Program-made: the position numbers and the translations under genes
The notes under the pieces: generated by a model
The model's input: the letters and a program-made list of their open reading frames with translations, nothing else
Told to the model about the DNA's origin: nothing
Databases searched by the model: none
Shown: piece after piece, positions 37,903 to 50,948 of the stretch
Layout: each line of letters begins with the position of its first letter
How positions within the stretch are numbered: the first letter of the stretch is position 1
NCBI GenBank assembly: GCA_026225945.1
Contig: JAMJFZ010001815.1
Location: 17,739,001 to 17,803,000, forward strand
Direction: 5' to 3'
Origin: Cricetomys ansorgei
Lineage: Eukaryota > Chordata > Mammalia > Rodentia > Nesomyidae
Length of the DNA stretch: 64,000 nucleotides

Positions 37903-38548
37903 AGGCCTTCATACAATCTAATCTTCAAACCTAAACCTGTAATGTTTCAGCCTCTAGACTAACTGCTGACTGATCTCACTCTATGTCTTCTGAACTCCAA
38001 ACTACAAATCATTAACTATGTGCTTCTGCTCTCTGTTTTCTCTCTGAGCTTATTCTGGACTGGCTCTGTTCTTCCTTGCTTCTCCTTTTGAACTGAACTG
38101 CCTGTGAGCTGACTGTACTCACACTGCCTGATCGAACTAATCCTTCACTTCTCTCTCTGAGCTCTGCTTCCCATCTGCTTCTAGTTCTCTGAGTTCTGCT
38201 GTCAGCTTCCACCTCACTTTTATACTCTGCCTCGACTCTCTGAGCTTTCACTGATTCTTGTCTGCTTCCACATCTTTCTGAACTCTGCTCTCTGAACTCT
38301 TCTTCCAAGCTCTCCTTCTACTCCCTGCTTCTCTCTGCTGAGCTGGGATTAAAGGCATGTATCACCACTGCCTCCTGAATTGGGTTTAAAGGTGTGTGCT
38401 ACATTGGAATTAAAGGCTATGTGGTGATTAAAGGAGTGTACTAACATTCTTTCTACCCTAGAGCAGACATGCTGCCAGATTAGAAACCAAATATTTATCA
38501 GGCCTTTCAATGTAATCCTTCACTAGAACAGCCATGTTGCTGGATTAA
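37903..38548 (-). repeat. Composite repeat with SINE-like modules and purine-rich body, copy 2
   Basis: Reverse-strand counterpart of 21382-22227. On the minus strand it starts ttaatccagcaacatggctg, has three or four degenerate ctttaat-type SINE-head modules in tandem (38343-38440), then a purine-rich cagag body, then gaggctgaaac...gattgtat. A 98-residue minus-strand frame at 38012-38308 is Arg/Glu/Ser-rich low complexity from this body and not a gene. Confidence 0.72.
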
Positions 38549-38582
38549 AAGATTAAATGTGTTCCTCTACAGTTTCATATTT

Positions 38583-38731
38583 GTATATAATATATTATTT
38601 ACATATAATATATATGTACTATATTATATATATGTATTATATGTATTGTATATAATATTATATTCATATAATATGTATATAAATATATATGATATACATG
38701 TATACACACACACATATATATATATATAATT
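38583..38731. repeat. AT-rich simple sequence
   Basis: TATA/ATAT-rich with a short CA insert near 38704-38714. Confidence 0.9.
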
Positions 38732-38759
38732 GTAGCTACACAGACCCATAATTATAGTT

Positions 38760-40110
38760 CATTGCAAATATTGATTTCTTCATGATCTCTCTTGGAATGC
38801 TACTCATATTTAAGTATTAGCCTATTATGTCCAGGATATATTATTTGTTGGCACAGAATTAATTGCTCGTAGAAATTGTGGATTTCATTTTTTCTGTGGC
38901 CAGATACATTATTTCTTCCTTAATTTCTTATTTTTACTATTAAAGACCTTTCTTTCTTAAAATATATCTAGCTAAAAGTTTGTTACTTGTGTCCATATTA
39001 TAGAATGCATTCCTTAGTTTTGTTGACTCTTGTCTTTTCAGTTTCATTGCACACACACATATTAGTTGCTATTTGTCATTCATTGTTGTTTTTTTTAAAT
39101 TCCTTGTTGTATAAAGTCATGGGTGTTTTGTGTTTGATATTTTTTTGGAGATCTTCCTTCTTTTATGTTCACCATTCTAAATTTCCTTCTTAACATAGTT
39201 CTCACTGCATCTCATAAGTTTGGTTTATGTTTTATTTTTATTTACCTTAAGGAATTTTCTAAGTCAGGCCATGGTGGTGCATGCCTTTAGTCCTAGCACT
39301 GGAGAGGAAGAAATAGGCCAGTCTCTGAGTTCGAGGCCAGTCTGGTCTACAGAGCAAGATCCAGTACTGCCAGGGCTATACAGAGAAACCTTATTGTAAA
39401 ACAAACAAACAATAACAACAAAAAGGATGTTTAGTATCTCTTGGGATTTCTTCTTTAACTCACGAGTTGTTTGAGGGTATATTAAGTTTTTAACCATTTG
39501 CAAAATGGTTTGTTCTCAACTGATTCTCAGTTTCATTTGTTGGTACGATTTCAATTTTTTCAGTTTTAGTAAGACCTGTTGCGTAGCCTCACAGACAATA
39601 TGGCATACAGAATGCTCAGTGAGATTTTAGAAAATCCGTGATCTTCTGAAGTTGCATTGAATGTTCTACCTGTCTGTTGGGAACAGTTGTTCTGCTGTGT
39701 CACTCATACCTGCTGGTTTCTTTTTAATCTCTGACCATTATTCAAGTGTGATATGAGAGTTCTGATGATTGTGTCACTGCTACTTCCTCCTTTAAGTCTG
39801 TCAATATTTGCATTGTGTATTTATGACATCTACTCCCAGGAGCACGTGCATTTATGATTGCCATATCTTACTGGTGAATTGACTCTTTATCTATTTAATG
39901 TTCTCCTTGCTCCTCTAGTTTTTAACCTTATAGCTACTTGATCTGACATTAATATAGCCAACACTGCTTCCTTTTGGTTACCATTTGGAATATTTATCCA
40001 ACCTTTTCTTTTCAGCATATGCATATCATATTAAAATATCTTTTATATATATCTACTCTTCGTGTCAATCACACTTTTACTGTTTTTAAGAATAAGTTGA
40101 CTCTCCTTTG
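38760..40110 (-). mobile_element. LINE-1 ORF2/3' fragment, minus strand, split by a B1
   Basis: Antisense L1 landmarks include atctagctaaaagtttgtta, ctcactgcatctcataagtt, atctcttgggatttcttctt, gatctgacattaatatagcc and tccttttggttaccattt, in the order expected for an antisense ORF2. The copy is diverged and without intact frame. A B1 sits in it at 39263-39426. Confidence 0.72.
39263..39426 (+). mobile_element. B1 SINE nested in L1
   Basis: gtcaggccatggtggtgcat, gcctttagtcctagcact, gagttcgaggccagtctggt, gccagggctatacagagaaa, followed by an A-rich AAAC tail. L1 sequence resumes right after it, so it inserted after the L1. Confidence 0.92.
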
Positions 40111-43100
40111 AGTGAATACGAGGGCAAATCTCAAGGACGTGGAAGAACTTTATTACTTCAGTCATGAAATCCATTTGGCTGTAAGATGTGCTTTCTTAGC
40201 AATGTCTACCACTGTGCAACCAGCCAGGAAGCATTAGGAAATCACAAAGCCTGACGTGGCACATAAGGAGCCAGATATTCACTTATGCAAATTATAGTAA
40301 ATTGATGGAATAAATTACAGCCAACTTTGTACAATATATACATTTTGTAAAAAAGGAAGCCATTGCATAATGTAAATCTGCCTATTTTTCTTTTATTGAG
40401 CATTTTACTATGATATTGGCATTAATCAACTTAATAAAAAATTTTTATTTTTTTTCAAATTTGCTCTTCCACAAAATATTCAAACATGTTTTGAGCATGG
40501 ATATGTGTCAGATGCAATGAAGATGAAAAAATATAAATGGTAGTAGTCATTCTTGCCCTCTCTGAGCTTAGAATGTTATGGAAGGAAGAGTGTAGTTCTA
40601 CTGGATGCTATATTAAACCTCAAAGCATGCTCCTGTGTGATGCACAAAGTGAGGGAATAGCCGCCCGAATGAGAGGGGTATACTCATAAATTTGACATAC
40701 ACAATTTTTTAAATAAATTCCAAATATGCTAATATCCACAATTCATCAAAGCGATGGCAGACACTCTTCTCTGGGACTCTCTCAGCAGACCATCATCTGA
40801 GTAACCGAGGAGCCTGGCTCAGCTGTTTGACACTGACCACCATCCACATTCTCAAGTGCAAAGAGAACTCATAACCAACTCCTACATAGAATATCTGTTT
40901 TTCAGTAGTTTAGTTACTCACATAGATCACAAAGATCAAAAATGATGCAAATGCATCCCTCTGGTAAAAATTAACTAACAGAAATTTAATTATCACCTTT
41001 TATGTTTTACTAGTAATGGAAAGAGTTATTCCATGCAGAGCAAGAGTAAAGGAATTGGATGAGTCCATCAGAATTTTATTTCCAGGAAACCTAATAAGAA
41101 CTCATACACATTCAGAATAACCTGAAAATGAACTTGCGTCTACATGCTCAGACCTGAGCAACTTTTTTCTGGGTGAATCATGCATTATTATTTTCTGGTA
41201 GTGAAACACCAGAAATTCCAGGATTCATACTAACGTGATCACTCACCTGATGCTCTTCAAAATTTGTTTTATTTTATTTATTTTTCCATCAACTCTTGCC
41301 AGAACCCATGGTAACTTTACCCACAAAGGGGGAAAAAATGGCAAAGGAAGCTCTTGACTTTTATTGATTCATTTTATATCTTTTCCAAGGCACTTTGCCT
41401 TTTAATTGGTATGTTAACCACCCATTGATAATCAACCACTCCATTTGCAATCACTTTCCCCATCAGGAAAATAAAATATGCTAATGCTATATTGTTTTGG
41501 TTGCTTTCCTTCCATACTGTTTTTCTAACACACTGGATACCTTCTTGAGCATTTAAGAATATTTAAAAATGTATTATTTGACAGTACTAACTATATAAGG
41601 AATATGTTAAAATAGTATCCCATACAAAGTATACTTCTTGTCCCTCTACTATAGAACCATCCAGCATTCTTTTGTGGTGAAATTGTGCATCAAATAGCTT
41701 CCCAGAAAAGAAATGTTACCACAAATAGAGAAAGATCTGATGTTGTTTTACCTTATCATAATTCTAGGACTCCAACTATGCAGCCATTTCAGAAAACAGA
41801 GTGACCCATAAATTTAAAGCATGCTTTTACCATATGAGAAAGCTGTTCCCAGGTGTTTACCCAAGATACTAAAAATGTGTCCACTCAAAGTCTATATCTC
41901 AGTTGTTCATGATAGCTAACCGTGAATACCTTTAAATACTAAAATACCAGAAATGATTCAAAGTTAGCTTATTTCATTGAATAGATAAACTGTAGTATAG
42001 CTGACCTATGACATTACTCCATTATAAAAAATAAAATACATGAATTTCAAAAATATGCTGTGAATTAGGTCAAACACAAACATCTGAATGCTATATGCTC
42101 GAAAAGTTAAATTTAGAGCAATAGCACATCTATGCTTGTCTAAGACCATAAAAAAAAAAATAGGATCATCTACAAAGGATTTCCAGGACACTACCTAGGA
42201 TCAGGGAGGAGTTATCTAGTTTGATGGATGGTAGTACTTGCATGGTCGTATGCAGAAACATTAAGTTATATAATTAGGGCTGACGGGTTTAAATAATATC
42301 TTGAATAACAAGCAAGAGTCTTATAAAATGAACTCATGTTTAATACTTACATAAATTCTCTAAGATGGTATTTGCCTATTGGAAGAAGAAATGATTTATT
42401 TCAAACCACTAATGAGGCATGAATATGCTTACTTCTTCAAAACGTGAAAAACTACAATCAACGTTTAAGACCTATAAATAGTAAATGATAAATATTTTAG
42501 ATAAAATATATTACATATTTTACATATAACATCTACATACTATTCATTTATTTAGCTACATGTTTGCATTTATTGATAACTTTCTAATTATATGTATGAT
42601 TATGCATAAAAATATTTGTGAATGAGTGTCACCAGGAAGGGTATGTCAGATAGATGTTTCTCAGATTGAGAACCATGTATTGAAACTCTTCTTGCTTTTA
42701 CCTTATATCACATTCCAGTTTTTCATCTTCATACATTTTGGGAAAGTCAAAAATGCTGTGAGAGCACTGGGCAAGAAGAACTATTTGGTCTCCTGGAGAA
42801 TAAACTGTGTGGTCTTCCTAGAAATAAATGAGTTATACTCATTCAAAGATTGCTGACAGTTTCACTTCATAGTTCATTCCTTCTTATGAGTGAATTGGAG
42901 TTTAGGACTCAGTAGATTGCCAATATTTTTGTTGTATTTCCTCTTTTCTGCATATAAAATGATTAAATGTCTTTAGTTCTACCCAGAATTCCTAGTCCCT
43001 AGTTCCTTAGGGCTTGTTCGTAAGAGTAAATTCACTATATCTTTCAGTGAATGATAAGCCTGTATGTATGCGTACTGAAGATATATTACTTAATGTCTTC

Positions 43101-43170
43101 CCAACAGGTATGGAGCAGCATGAATCAAAGTTTTCATCAGTCATTTTTAATTGTTATTATTTTGTTTCAG

Positions 43171-43273
43171 AAACTATACTGTCGTTAATTCTAAAATCAT
43201 CGTGGTCACAATCAGGCCTGAACCCAAAACAACTGATTCATTTTTGGAGATAGAGCTAGCTCACTTGGCGAAT
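43171..43273 (+). CDS. Adgrb3: ADGRB3 (BAI3) internal exon e, GAIN beta region
   Basis: A 103-nt exon after tttgtttcag, donor gtaagt. The first base completes Arg. It then reads [18 protein letters not shown] and [16 protein letters not shown], ending in phase 0. Two possible N-glycosylation sequons are visible: NYT at the exon start, and Asn-Gly-Thr formed across the junction with the next exon. The YTVVNSK stretch has Val where, as I recall, the human protein has Ile. A longer + strand open frame (43014-43253) overlaps it but is in another frame and not a gene. Confidence 0.96.
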
Positions 43274-43639
43274 GTAAGTATTATGTCCTTAACATTGAGC
43301 TGCTTACAGATTACCCTTGAGTGTGGTTAATAATTATTATTTTAGCCAATAAAACCAGAATACATTTTCTGTCTTTTAATAATCACAAATGAATTTATTT
43401 GCTCTGAACATGTATAGAAGCAGACAGCCATATAATTCCATGCTTTCATTCATGATAAAACTGTCTTTGATTTACCCAAGAGGATAATTAGAAAATTGCT
43501 CATACAAATAAGAATCTATCTTACTGTGCAGTGGGAAAACTAATATGGATTATTCGTCTAGCAGTCAAAACTATAAAAACAATTCCAAGGGGAGGAATGA
43601 ACTTAAAGAATATTATGATGTCTCAATACAGAAAGTGAT

Positions 43640-43823
43640 GGGATTGGAGAGACGGCTTAGTGGTTAAAAGCACTGACTGCTCTCTCAGAGAACTGAGGTC
43701 TGATTCCCAGAATCTACAGGGCCACTCACGATATGACATTCAAGTTTCAAGTGATCTGATACCCTCTTCTGGCCGCAAGGAACCCAGATAGTGTACAAAC
43801 ATATGCATGTACAGCGCGTGCGT

Positions 43824-43858
<35 letters not shown>
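43640..43858 (+). mobile_element. B2 SINE ending in a CA microsatellite
   Basis: attggagagacggcttagtg, gttaaaagcactgactgctc, gtctgattcccagaatc, ctcttctggccgcaaggaac, then a CA run at 43825-43858 in place of the usual tail. About 370 bp downstream of the exon at 43171. Confidence 0.9.
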
Positions 43859-43859
<1 letters not shown>

Positions 43860-44999
43860 TTAGTGTGTAGGGTGGCACGTAAACGTGCTAAAATTTATAC
43901 TTTTAGTCTTTTCACTTTTGCCCTTATTTTTTGTAAAGGAATTGTTAAAATTGACTGGTGCTCTAGCAGTATGAATTGTGAAAATTGTGAAAACTGCCTT
44001 ACCAGTATGACAAAAGCCTTTCCCTAAGTCAATCCAACTGCAACTGAGTCTTAACACAACTGGGTCTTATTCAGTCTGGCATCAATGTAAAATTACTTCC
44101 AATCGTTTCTACATTGAATTTAAATAGTTAAATAGTGATGGATTAGGGCAAGAAATGTGGTTCCTATGAAGACTCTCCTTATGATGTTATCCCCTATGTG
44201 TTAAAAAAAAAAAGGCCATTTTATATTTGCATGTATTTATGCAATGTTTCTATGAAGTTGATTTTTGTATAAAAGAAAAAAAATGATTGAATTATTTTCT
44301 CAAGTTCACTTAGTAAATTTACATCCACATCCTTTGAGCTAAAAACGCGCATGTTTCTGCTACTGTGTAATTTCTGTTTTCCCCCTGAAATCAGCCTTAG
44401 TTTTGTCGAAGGAGATAATCATCTTCCCCCGTGAACTAAATTATTATAAGATGCTGCAGGCTTCCAGACTGTTTAATGAAATTGCAAATCTTTCTGCAAT
44501 GACTTCCCAACATTGTAATTAATATTTAAACATTAGATCTTTCCTCCTTTTGACAACATGTGACCAAGCTGATGATTTATCCTCAGTATGGACTTCCTCA
44601 GTGCCTTTCTGTACTGAAAACTGGGAGAGACACATTTGCTTTTATTAAGAAACTTACTTATTTGTGATTCAAAGTTCCCTGGGATTTATCTTTTCTTGTT
44701 TGCCATTATAGTTTCTTGTGGACATGTCTGTGTACTTACAGGAAGTAGTGCAAAGCAGTCAGAGATATCATTTGCAGTATAATTCCAGGATTGGTTACCA
44801 AATAGGTAGCACAGCTTTAGAATACGTACCTTGTTTCTTATGCAAGAGATGCTTGGAGAAATGTATTCTGATAAACTGAAAAAGAATAACTGAGAAAATA
44901 GTTTTAGTAAAACAGTCTTTTATCATTTACTTTGCTCATCCCTATGAACAAATATGTCATAAAATAACTTCAGTGATGAATAATTTATTTTGCCTCCTG

Positions 45000-45290
45000 G
45001 TTTTAGAGCATTTTAGCCACAGTTTGGTGGCCCCATGAGCTGGGATAGAATACCTTGGGAGTGGTGAGAGTAGGTGACAAAACTATTCTTCTCTTATTGG
45101 TGGGCAGGAAGCTGATAGAGGAACTGGGTGCCATTTATAATCTTCAAAGGCGTACCACCAATTGACCTACTTCTTCCTACTAGATCTCACTTCTTGAAGC
45201 TTCTACAATATCCCATCAGCTGACCTACATGAGTTTGTTTCATAGTTTAACCGTAACAAAGTCTTGTAACTTTACTAAAGTTATTTAAAA
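45000..45290 (+). repeat. Possible degenerate rodent interspersed repeat
   Basis: The stretch ctacttcttcctactagatc, tcacttcttgaagcttctac resembles a common rodent repeat body, but similarity is weak. Confidence 0.3.
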
Positions 45291-48200
45291 TGAACCTGTT
45301 TATTATTCGAGTCAAACTTTTCTGAAAATATGTATATGTCGGTTGGGTTTTTTTTTTTTTTAAATAAGGTAAACCATATATAAAATATCATTGTCTATGT
45401 ATGGGAAACAGAGTAGATTGTAAACTTTTTTTATTATGTGCCAGCTGGACCTGTAGTTGCATGAAAGTCAGCATTAGAAGTATGATGTGATAATGATCAT
45501 CAGTCACTTAGAATTAATTCAGTGTTCTAAAAATATTTTAAGTAATTGAAGTGATCATGTTCCACCCATTTTTTCCCATTGTGAAATATTCTTATTGAAG
45601 GAAATGGAAACAAATGTATTAAACAAATGAGGTGAAGAGAGATTAGTCATCTGTAAAGCTTATGCAACAAAAGGGGTTCATGATTTTACATCCATCTCAT
45701 CTACAGTTTTGATGAGTTCCTGTTCTCAAATATAATGCCAACTAGCATCTATGGACTTATAGGTGCTTCTGTGAACATTTCTGTACTTCTTCTACTTTAA
45801 ATGTTTATCACATTGTGTGTGTGTATACCTTTGTGATTCCTGATTTGAATTTTTAATGTTTATTACATTTACATTTAGATTATCATCAAAATTTGATTTT
45901 GGAAAAATATTTCTGTTCTTCACTAAAGTAAAGAATATGTGACTGATTTACTGAATATCTTGGTATTTGTTGCCAGTTATATACTGGCATTTTGTATACT
46001 GATCTCAGTTTATCTCCATTATAAAAATGATAAAATAAGCTAGGCCGAAATATCAAAATGTCAGCTAGAATGTAACAGAATGCACTTTAGTAAGAACACC
46101 AAGATGAAAATAAGCTATAGCTTCATTATTTATAGGAACATCTGCATTTGCAATCGAACAATTTTGGCTATCAAAACAATCTGTAAAGGCAAATCTGTCT
46201 ATGTTTAGTTATTTTCTTATAGTAAAGGTATCCACTGTACTTCTCTGAGCTCAGTAAAGAATAACAACTTGCAAATGGAACATGCTCCATATGTCATATG
46301 ACTAAAACAGAAAGATGGAAATTAAAAGCTATAGTGAGTCTAGGGAAAAGCCTATTACCATTTTGTAAATGAATTCTGTCCTTTTAAAAAGCCTTTCACA
46401 AATAGCATTCATAATATGTTACATGTAATAAGGCCCTTGGGAACTTGCAGGAATAAGAAATAGAATATGGAACCATGCCATTCCAAATGATATTTTGCAA
46501 AGTCAATTGCAGTTCTAACTAGTGTGGTCATTAATGAGCAGTGTACCATTCCTGGTTCACTTTCTCAGTCTTAAAGCTTCACGCTCATGAGCTATAAAGT
46601 AAAAATTTCTGACGTTTAATGTTTAGACATAGCAATCACTTGCTTTTAAGTCTTATTAATGTTACCTTTCCCAGAAAAAGAAATTTGTATTATATAACAT
46701 TGTTGTCATCCAGAATTCAATTTTTACATATAAAATTCTTAGATTCAAAGAAATATATGTAAAGTTAATAAATTTATTTAAATTAATTCATTAATTATTA
46801 CTGAGATTTAAATGAGGACAGTAGCACGCGCCTATTTATACGCACAAGTACATACACTCACTCAGAGTCTTCTCTGGATGATACTGTAGACCCATGTGTC
46901 TTTCCAAGGTAGATGGCACCCTCATATTTAAGGACGAGTTAGAAGATTAGATAATAAATATACTGTAGCTATGTCATGCATATCAACTTTTTGAGTCTGA
47001 AAATTTACTATTTTTCCACATAAAATATAGTTATGTAGTTCTTTCTGTTAAAGTGAAAATATGATCTGAATCATCCTGGTTTGCAGTCTAATCTTGTCAA
47101 AACAAAGCAATACTGGAGTTAGGAAACTACTCCTTCTTTCAGGGTTGAGAGGCAAATCATCAGAGTTATTTGCAGCTCCTGAAGTAGATGTATGTGAAAG
47201 CTCTCATGGAAATTTGGGCTTGTGAATTTTACTTCCCTTCCCATATTCTTACATGATAGCACCACAAGGTAACAAATGATAAAATTTTATCTGTCTATGA
47301 ATGAAAGTTGAACACAGGCCATACCACTTATAAACTATAGCAGGAAACACGGTGGAAATTTTCAGTGTTTTTTCGCCATTGATAAGCATGAGAAACAATA
47401 AAATCCCAGAGTACACCAGTATTTTCATGAATATCCAGTGATAAAGTACTGAAAATCATTTCCCAAAGACTGTAGAAACCACAGTCTATGAATCCATGAT
47501 TCTCACAAGCGTTACTTTTCCAACTATTTTTCTATACTAACCTTTGTCTATTTGGAAGCAATTTCTGATACTTTGCCTGCTTATAGCGCTTGGTGATTAT
47601 TTTACTGGAGAATCTTGAAATGCTAACTAGACAAGGTAATAGATGCTCTGCCAACAGCTAAAAGCAAGATGAATATTATTCTCTAGTTGATTCTTTGGGC
47701 TACATTCTCAGTTTCTCAACATGAGCAAGGATACTCCTCATATTTATCATTTAGTTTATTTTTATCTAGAGTATATATTTGTTATTTTCCAAAAATATAT
47801 TAGAATAGCTGTCATATTGTTGAAGCAAGGATCAGCAATTTTTTTTTCCAGTGAAGAGGCAGAGTAGATGTTTTATACGTGGAAGCCTAATTATTTTTGT
47901 CACATGTACACAACTATGCTATTATATTTTGAAATCAGCCACAGAAAAATTTATAAATATTTACATATAAATATATAAATAAAATATATAAATAGATATG
48001 CCTCTATCCTGATAAAATTCTATTTATAAAAATACCTGGTAGGCCAGATTTAGCTTACCACACTTCTGCGTGGTAAGCAGAATAAAGGACTTTTTAAAAA
48101 TGTCTCCTACTAGAGACGATGAATGTGGTATGTTGCATATCAAATGGGACTTTTGTGTAATTGTATATCCAAAAATTTGTGTTACACAATGTACATGTGT

Positions 48201-48582
48201 TGTATGTGCGTGTTCAAAGTGAATGCTGCAATTATTAGAGGTAGGGACTATTTGACTGGGGAATCATTCCAGATCTTCTAACTAGGCGAGTTTAATTAAA
48301 CCAGTCAGTGAATGTAAAGAACTTTCTCCAGTTGTGGTCAGAGACAAGCAATATAAGGTCTTAATGTGTCATTGCTATCATTGAAGGTGAAGGAAGAAGA
48401 CCACAGTCCAATGAATGTATTCCCAGAAGCTGGTAGCAATCCTTGGTTCCTAACTAGGAAATGGAGACCTCAGTTCTATAACTGAAAGGAACTGTTAATA
48501 GACTCAACCATATTCTTTAGAGAGGAATGTGGGCCTACCAGGACTTTGATTTCACCCATATAAAATTCCTAAACCAAGACCC

Positions 48583-48990
48583 GTCCTGTTTGATTTTTGT
48601 CAACTTGACACAGTTAGAGCTATTTGGGAAAAGGAACCTCAACTGAGAAAATTCCTCCACCAGATTTCCTACAGGCAAGTTTGTAGGGCATTTTCTTGAT
48701 TAATGATTGATGTGGTAGGGCCCAGTTCAGTGTGAACGGTCCACCCGTGGGCAGGTTGTCCTGGGCTATATAAGAAAGCAGGGTGAGCAAGCTGTAAGGA
48801 GCAAATCAGTAAGTAGTGTTCTTCCATGTCCTATTCCTCAGTTCTTATCTCCAGATTTCCTGCCCTCAGTTCCTGCTCTGACTTCTCCTCATGAAGGACT
48901 GTAACCTGGAAGGTGAAATAAACCCTCTCCTCCCCAAGTTGCTTTCAGTCATGGTGATTATCACAGTCATAAAAAAACAAACTAAAACGA
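48583..48990 (+). repeat. Rodent interspersed repeat, fullest copy
   Basis: Contains gtcaacttgacacagttaga, aacctcaactgagaaaatt, gggcattttcttgatta, gattgatgtggtagggccca, tataagaaagcagggtgagc, aaataaaccctctcctcccc, aagttgctttcagtcatggt. It is a widespread rodent repeat and the same family as 13376-13735. A loosely similar end (gtgttaccacagcagtagaa) recurs at about 49070-49090. Confidence 0.75.
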
Positions 48991-50684
48991 AACCAAACTG
49001 AACACTAGACTTTTGAACAGCAGAAACTGACATTCTAAATTCATGTTGTTCTAGGCTGCTGTTTATGGTAATGTGTTACCACAGCAGTAGAAAGCTAATA
49101 GAGCCTACCTTGAAGCCCCACAAAATAGTTATAAGATGAAGGTGATCTACATTACACATTGAGAATATCATTTGGAATGAATTTGACTTCATTAAGTACT
49201 ACATTTTTCTATGAAAATCACCAGTCTAATAGAGCACATCTTGCTTTGATGAGTATGTTAGCACTGTAGGACCCTGACTGACTGAATCATCAGACAGAGA
49301 GAATGACCAGCATCTGGTGGTGGTGGGATAATAGGGACAGTTGAAGGATGTCTTGAGACAGCATCATCTAAACAAAAAAGGTGACACACACAAGATACTG
49401 GGTGAAGACTAAGCCTGAAATCTGTAGGTGTGCTATGATCCTGAAGCAATTTATCCAAACTTCACTGTGAGCAGTGGGTAGACCACAGCTGTGCAAATCA
49501 CCTCTGACCATTCTTATCTCTGCTATAAGCTCATGTAATTCTTCTTAGGATACATTCTTGAAAACAAACAGAAAAAAAACAAACAGAAAACAAATATGGC
49601 AAGTGCCATTCTAGACAGTGGAACCCTGATCACCTGATATCAGGAGTTTTTGTCGATACAGAAGTCCCTCAGGTGTTCTACTGATACAAAAACTCTGCCC
49701 CCTCATCCAAAGAACTATTTGCACAATGAAGGAAACCTGTAGCTTAGTCTCATCCCATGATCCTTCAGCTGCTGAGCTATGTCACCTTTATGGCAGGGTA
49801 ATTCAAGGCATAGGGGAAGTGTTCTCTCCTTGTTGCCAGAGATTGTGGGAAAATTCCTCCACAGCAACTCCACTCTTCCACAATGGCTCGGCCAGAGAGC
49901 AGTGAGCAGGTGCAGATCATGAGAAAGTAATCATCTCAATCACAGATTTATGTACAGCGAGCACCTGCAGATAAGACACACTGCCAAGACTTAGGCAGCC
50001 TTTCCTCCAACAATGTGCAAAACAATTATAACTAGAAATAAACTTCCCCAAAACACATAAAATTGTTATTATAGTTCTACATTTTAATATTTCCCATATG
50101 ACAAACCATACTCATGAGGAAATAATGAACAGTCAGGTCAATAATATATCCCTGAAATTAGAAAAGAAAGCTGTTATTCTATTCAAATTCACTGTCATCT
50201 GCTCAATGTATGCTGTGTAAACTTATAGCAACAGTGAAATAAAATATGTGCTTTCTCCTTTTCTTACAGTTAAACAGTCACCAGCTTCCCAAGAAGAAGG
50301 GTGTAATTTAGATGTGACTGGTCTGGATTTTACAAGTATTATGTTTCTCACTGCAGTGGTCTTTGTGTCACTCTGTTTTAGAAAAGCATTCTCTTTTCCA
50401 TCACCTTAGTTTAACTGGTCCTCAACATGATGCTTTCAATTAAAGCCTCCTCATCCCATCAAAATATTCTTAATCTTCATAAGAGTATAGTCCAATAATC
50501 TATACATTACTAACACTTTTAAGACTTCAGATACATGATAAATTCCTTCAGAAACCGTGCCAGCAATGAAAGAGAGTTAGATCTGGATTTAACTTTCTAA
50601 TATCACTAATACTATAATATGGAGTAGTACTTATGATTATCTGGAGAACAGACTGAGAATATCCAATCTATTTTCTTTAGTTGA

Positions 50685-50688
<4 letters not shown>

Positions 50689-50738
<50 letters not shown>

Positions 50739-50750
50739 CACACATACATA
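50689..50750. repeat. TA/CA microsatellite
   Basis: TA units to about 50731, then CA-rich sequence. It stands at the 3' end of the neighbouring antisense L1. Confidence 0.9.
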
Positions 50751-50901
50751 TTTAATTAAAATATAATTATGTAATTCCCCCGCCCTCTCTTATTCTTCCT
50801 ATGTCAGTCACCCAGCCCCACTCAATCTTAGTCCCAAATTAGCAACCTCCTTTTCTTTAACTATTGCTTTTACATATACATATAAATATAACATATGCAT
50901 A

Positions 50902-50948
<47 letters not shown>

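Larger units (their letters stand above)
32611..43170 (+). other. ADGRB3 intron d-e, 10560 nt
   Basis: Runs from gtaagc to tttgtttcag. The middle third (34348-40110) is packed with SINEs, a composite repeat, an AT-rich tract and an L1 fragment. The flanks 32611-34340 and 40120-43170 show no recognisable repeat or coding sequence. Confidence 0.85.

Noticed and set aside
38012..38308. 98-residue Arg/Glu/Ser-rich frame on the minus strand
   Set aside because: It lies in the purine-rich body of a dispersed composite repeat, shows low complexity, and has no counterpart frame in the other copy.
43014..43253. 79-residue plus-strand frame overlapping an ADGRB3 exon
   Set aside because: It is in a different frame from the exon, which has its own splice sites and the known protein sequence.
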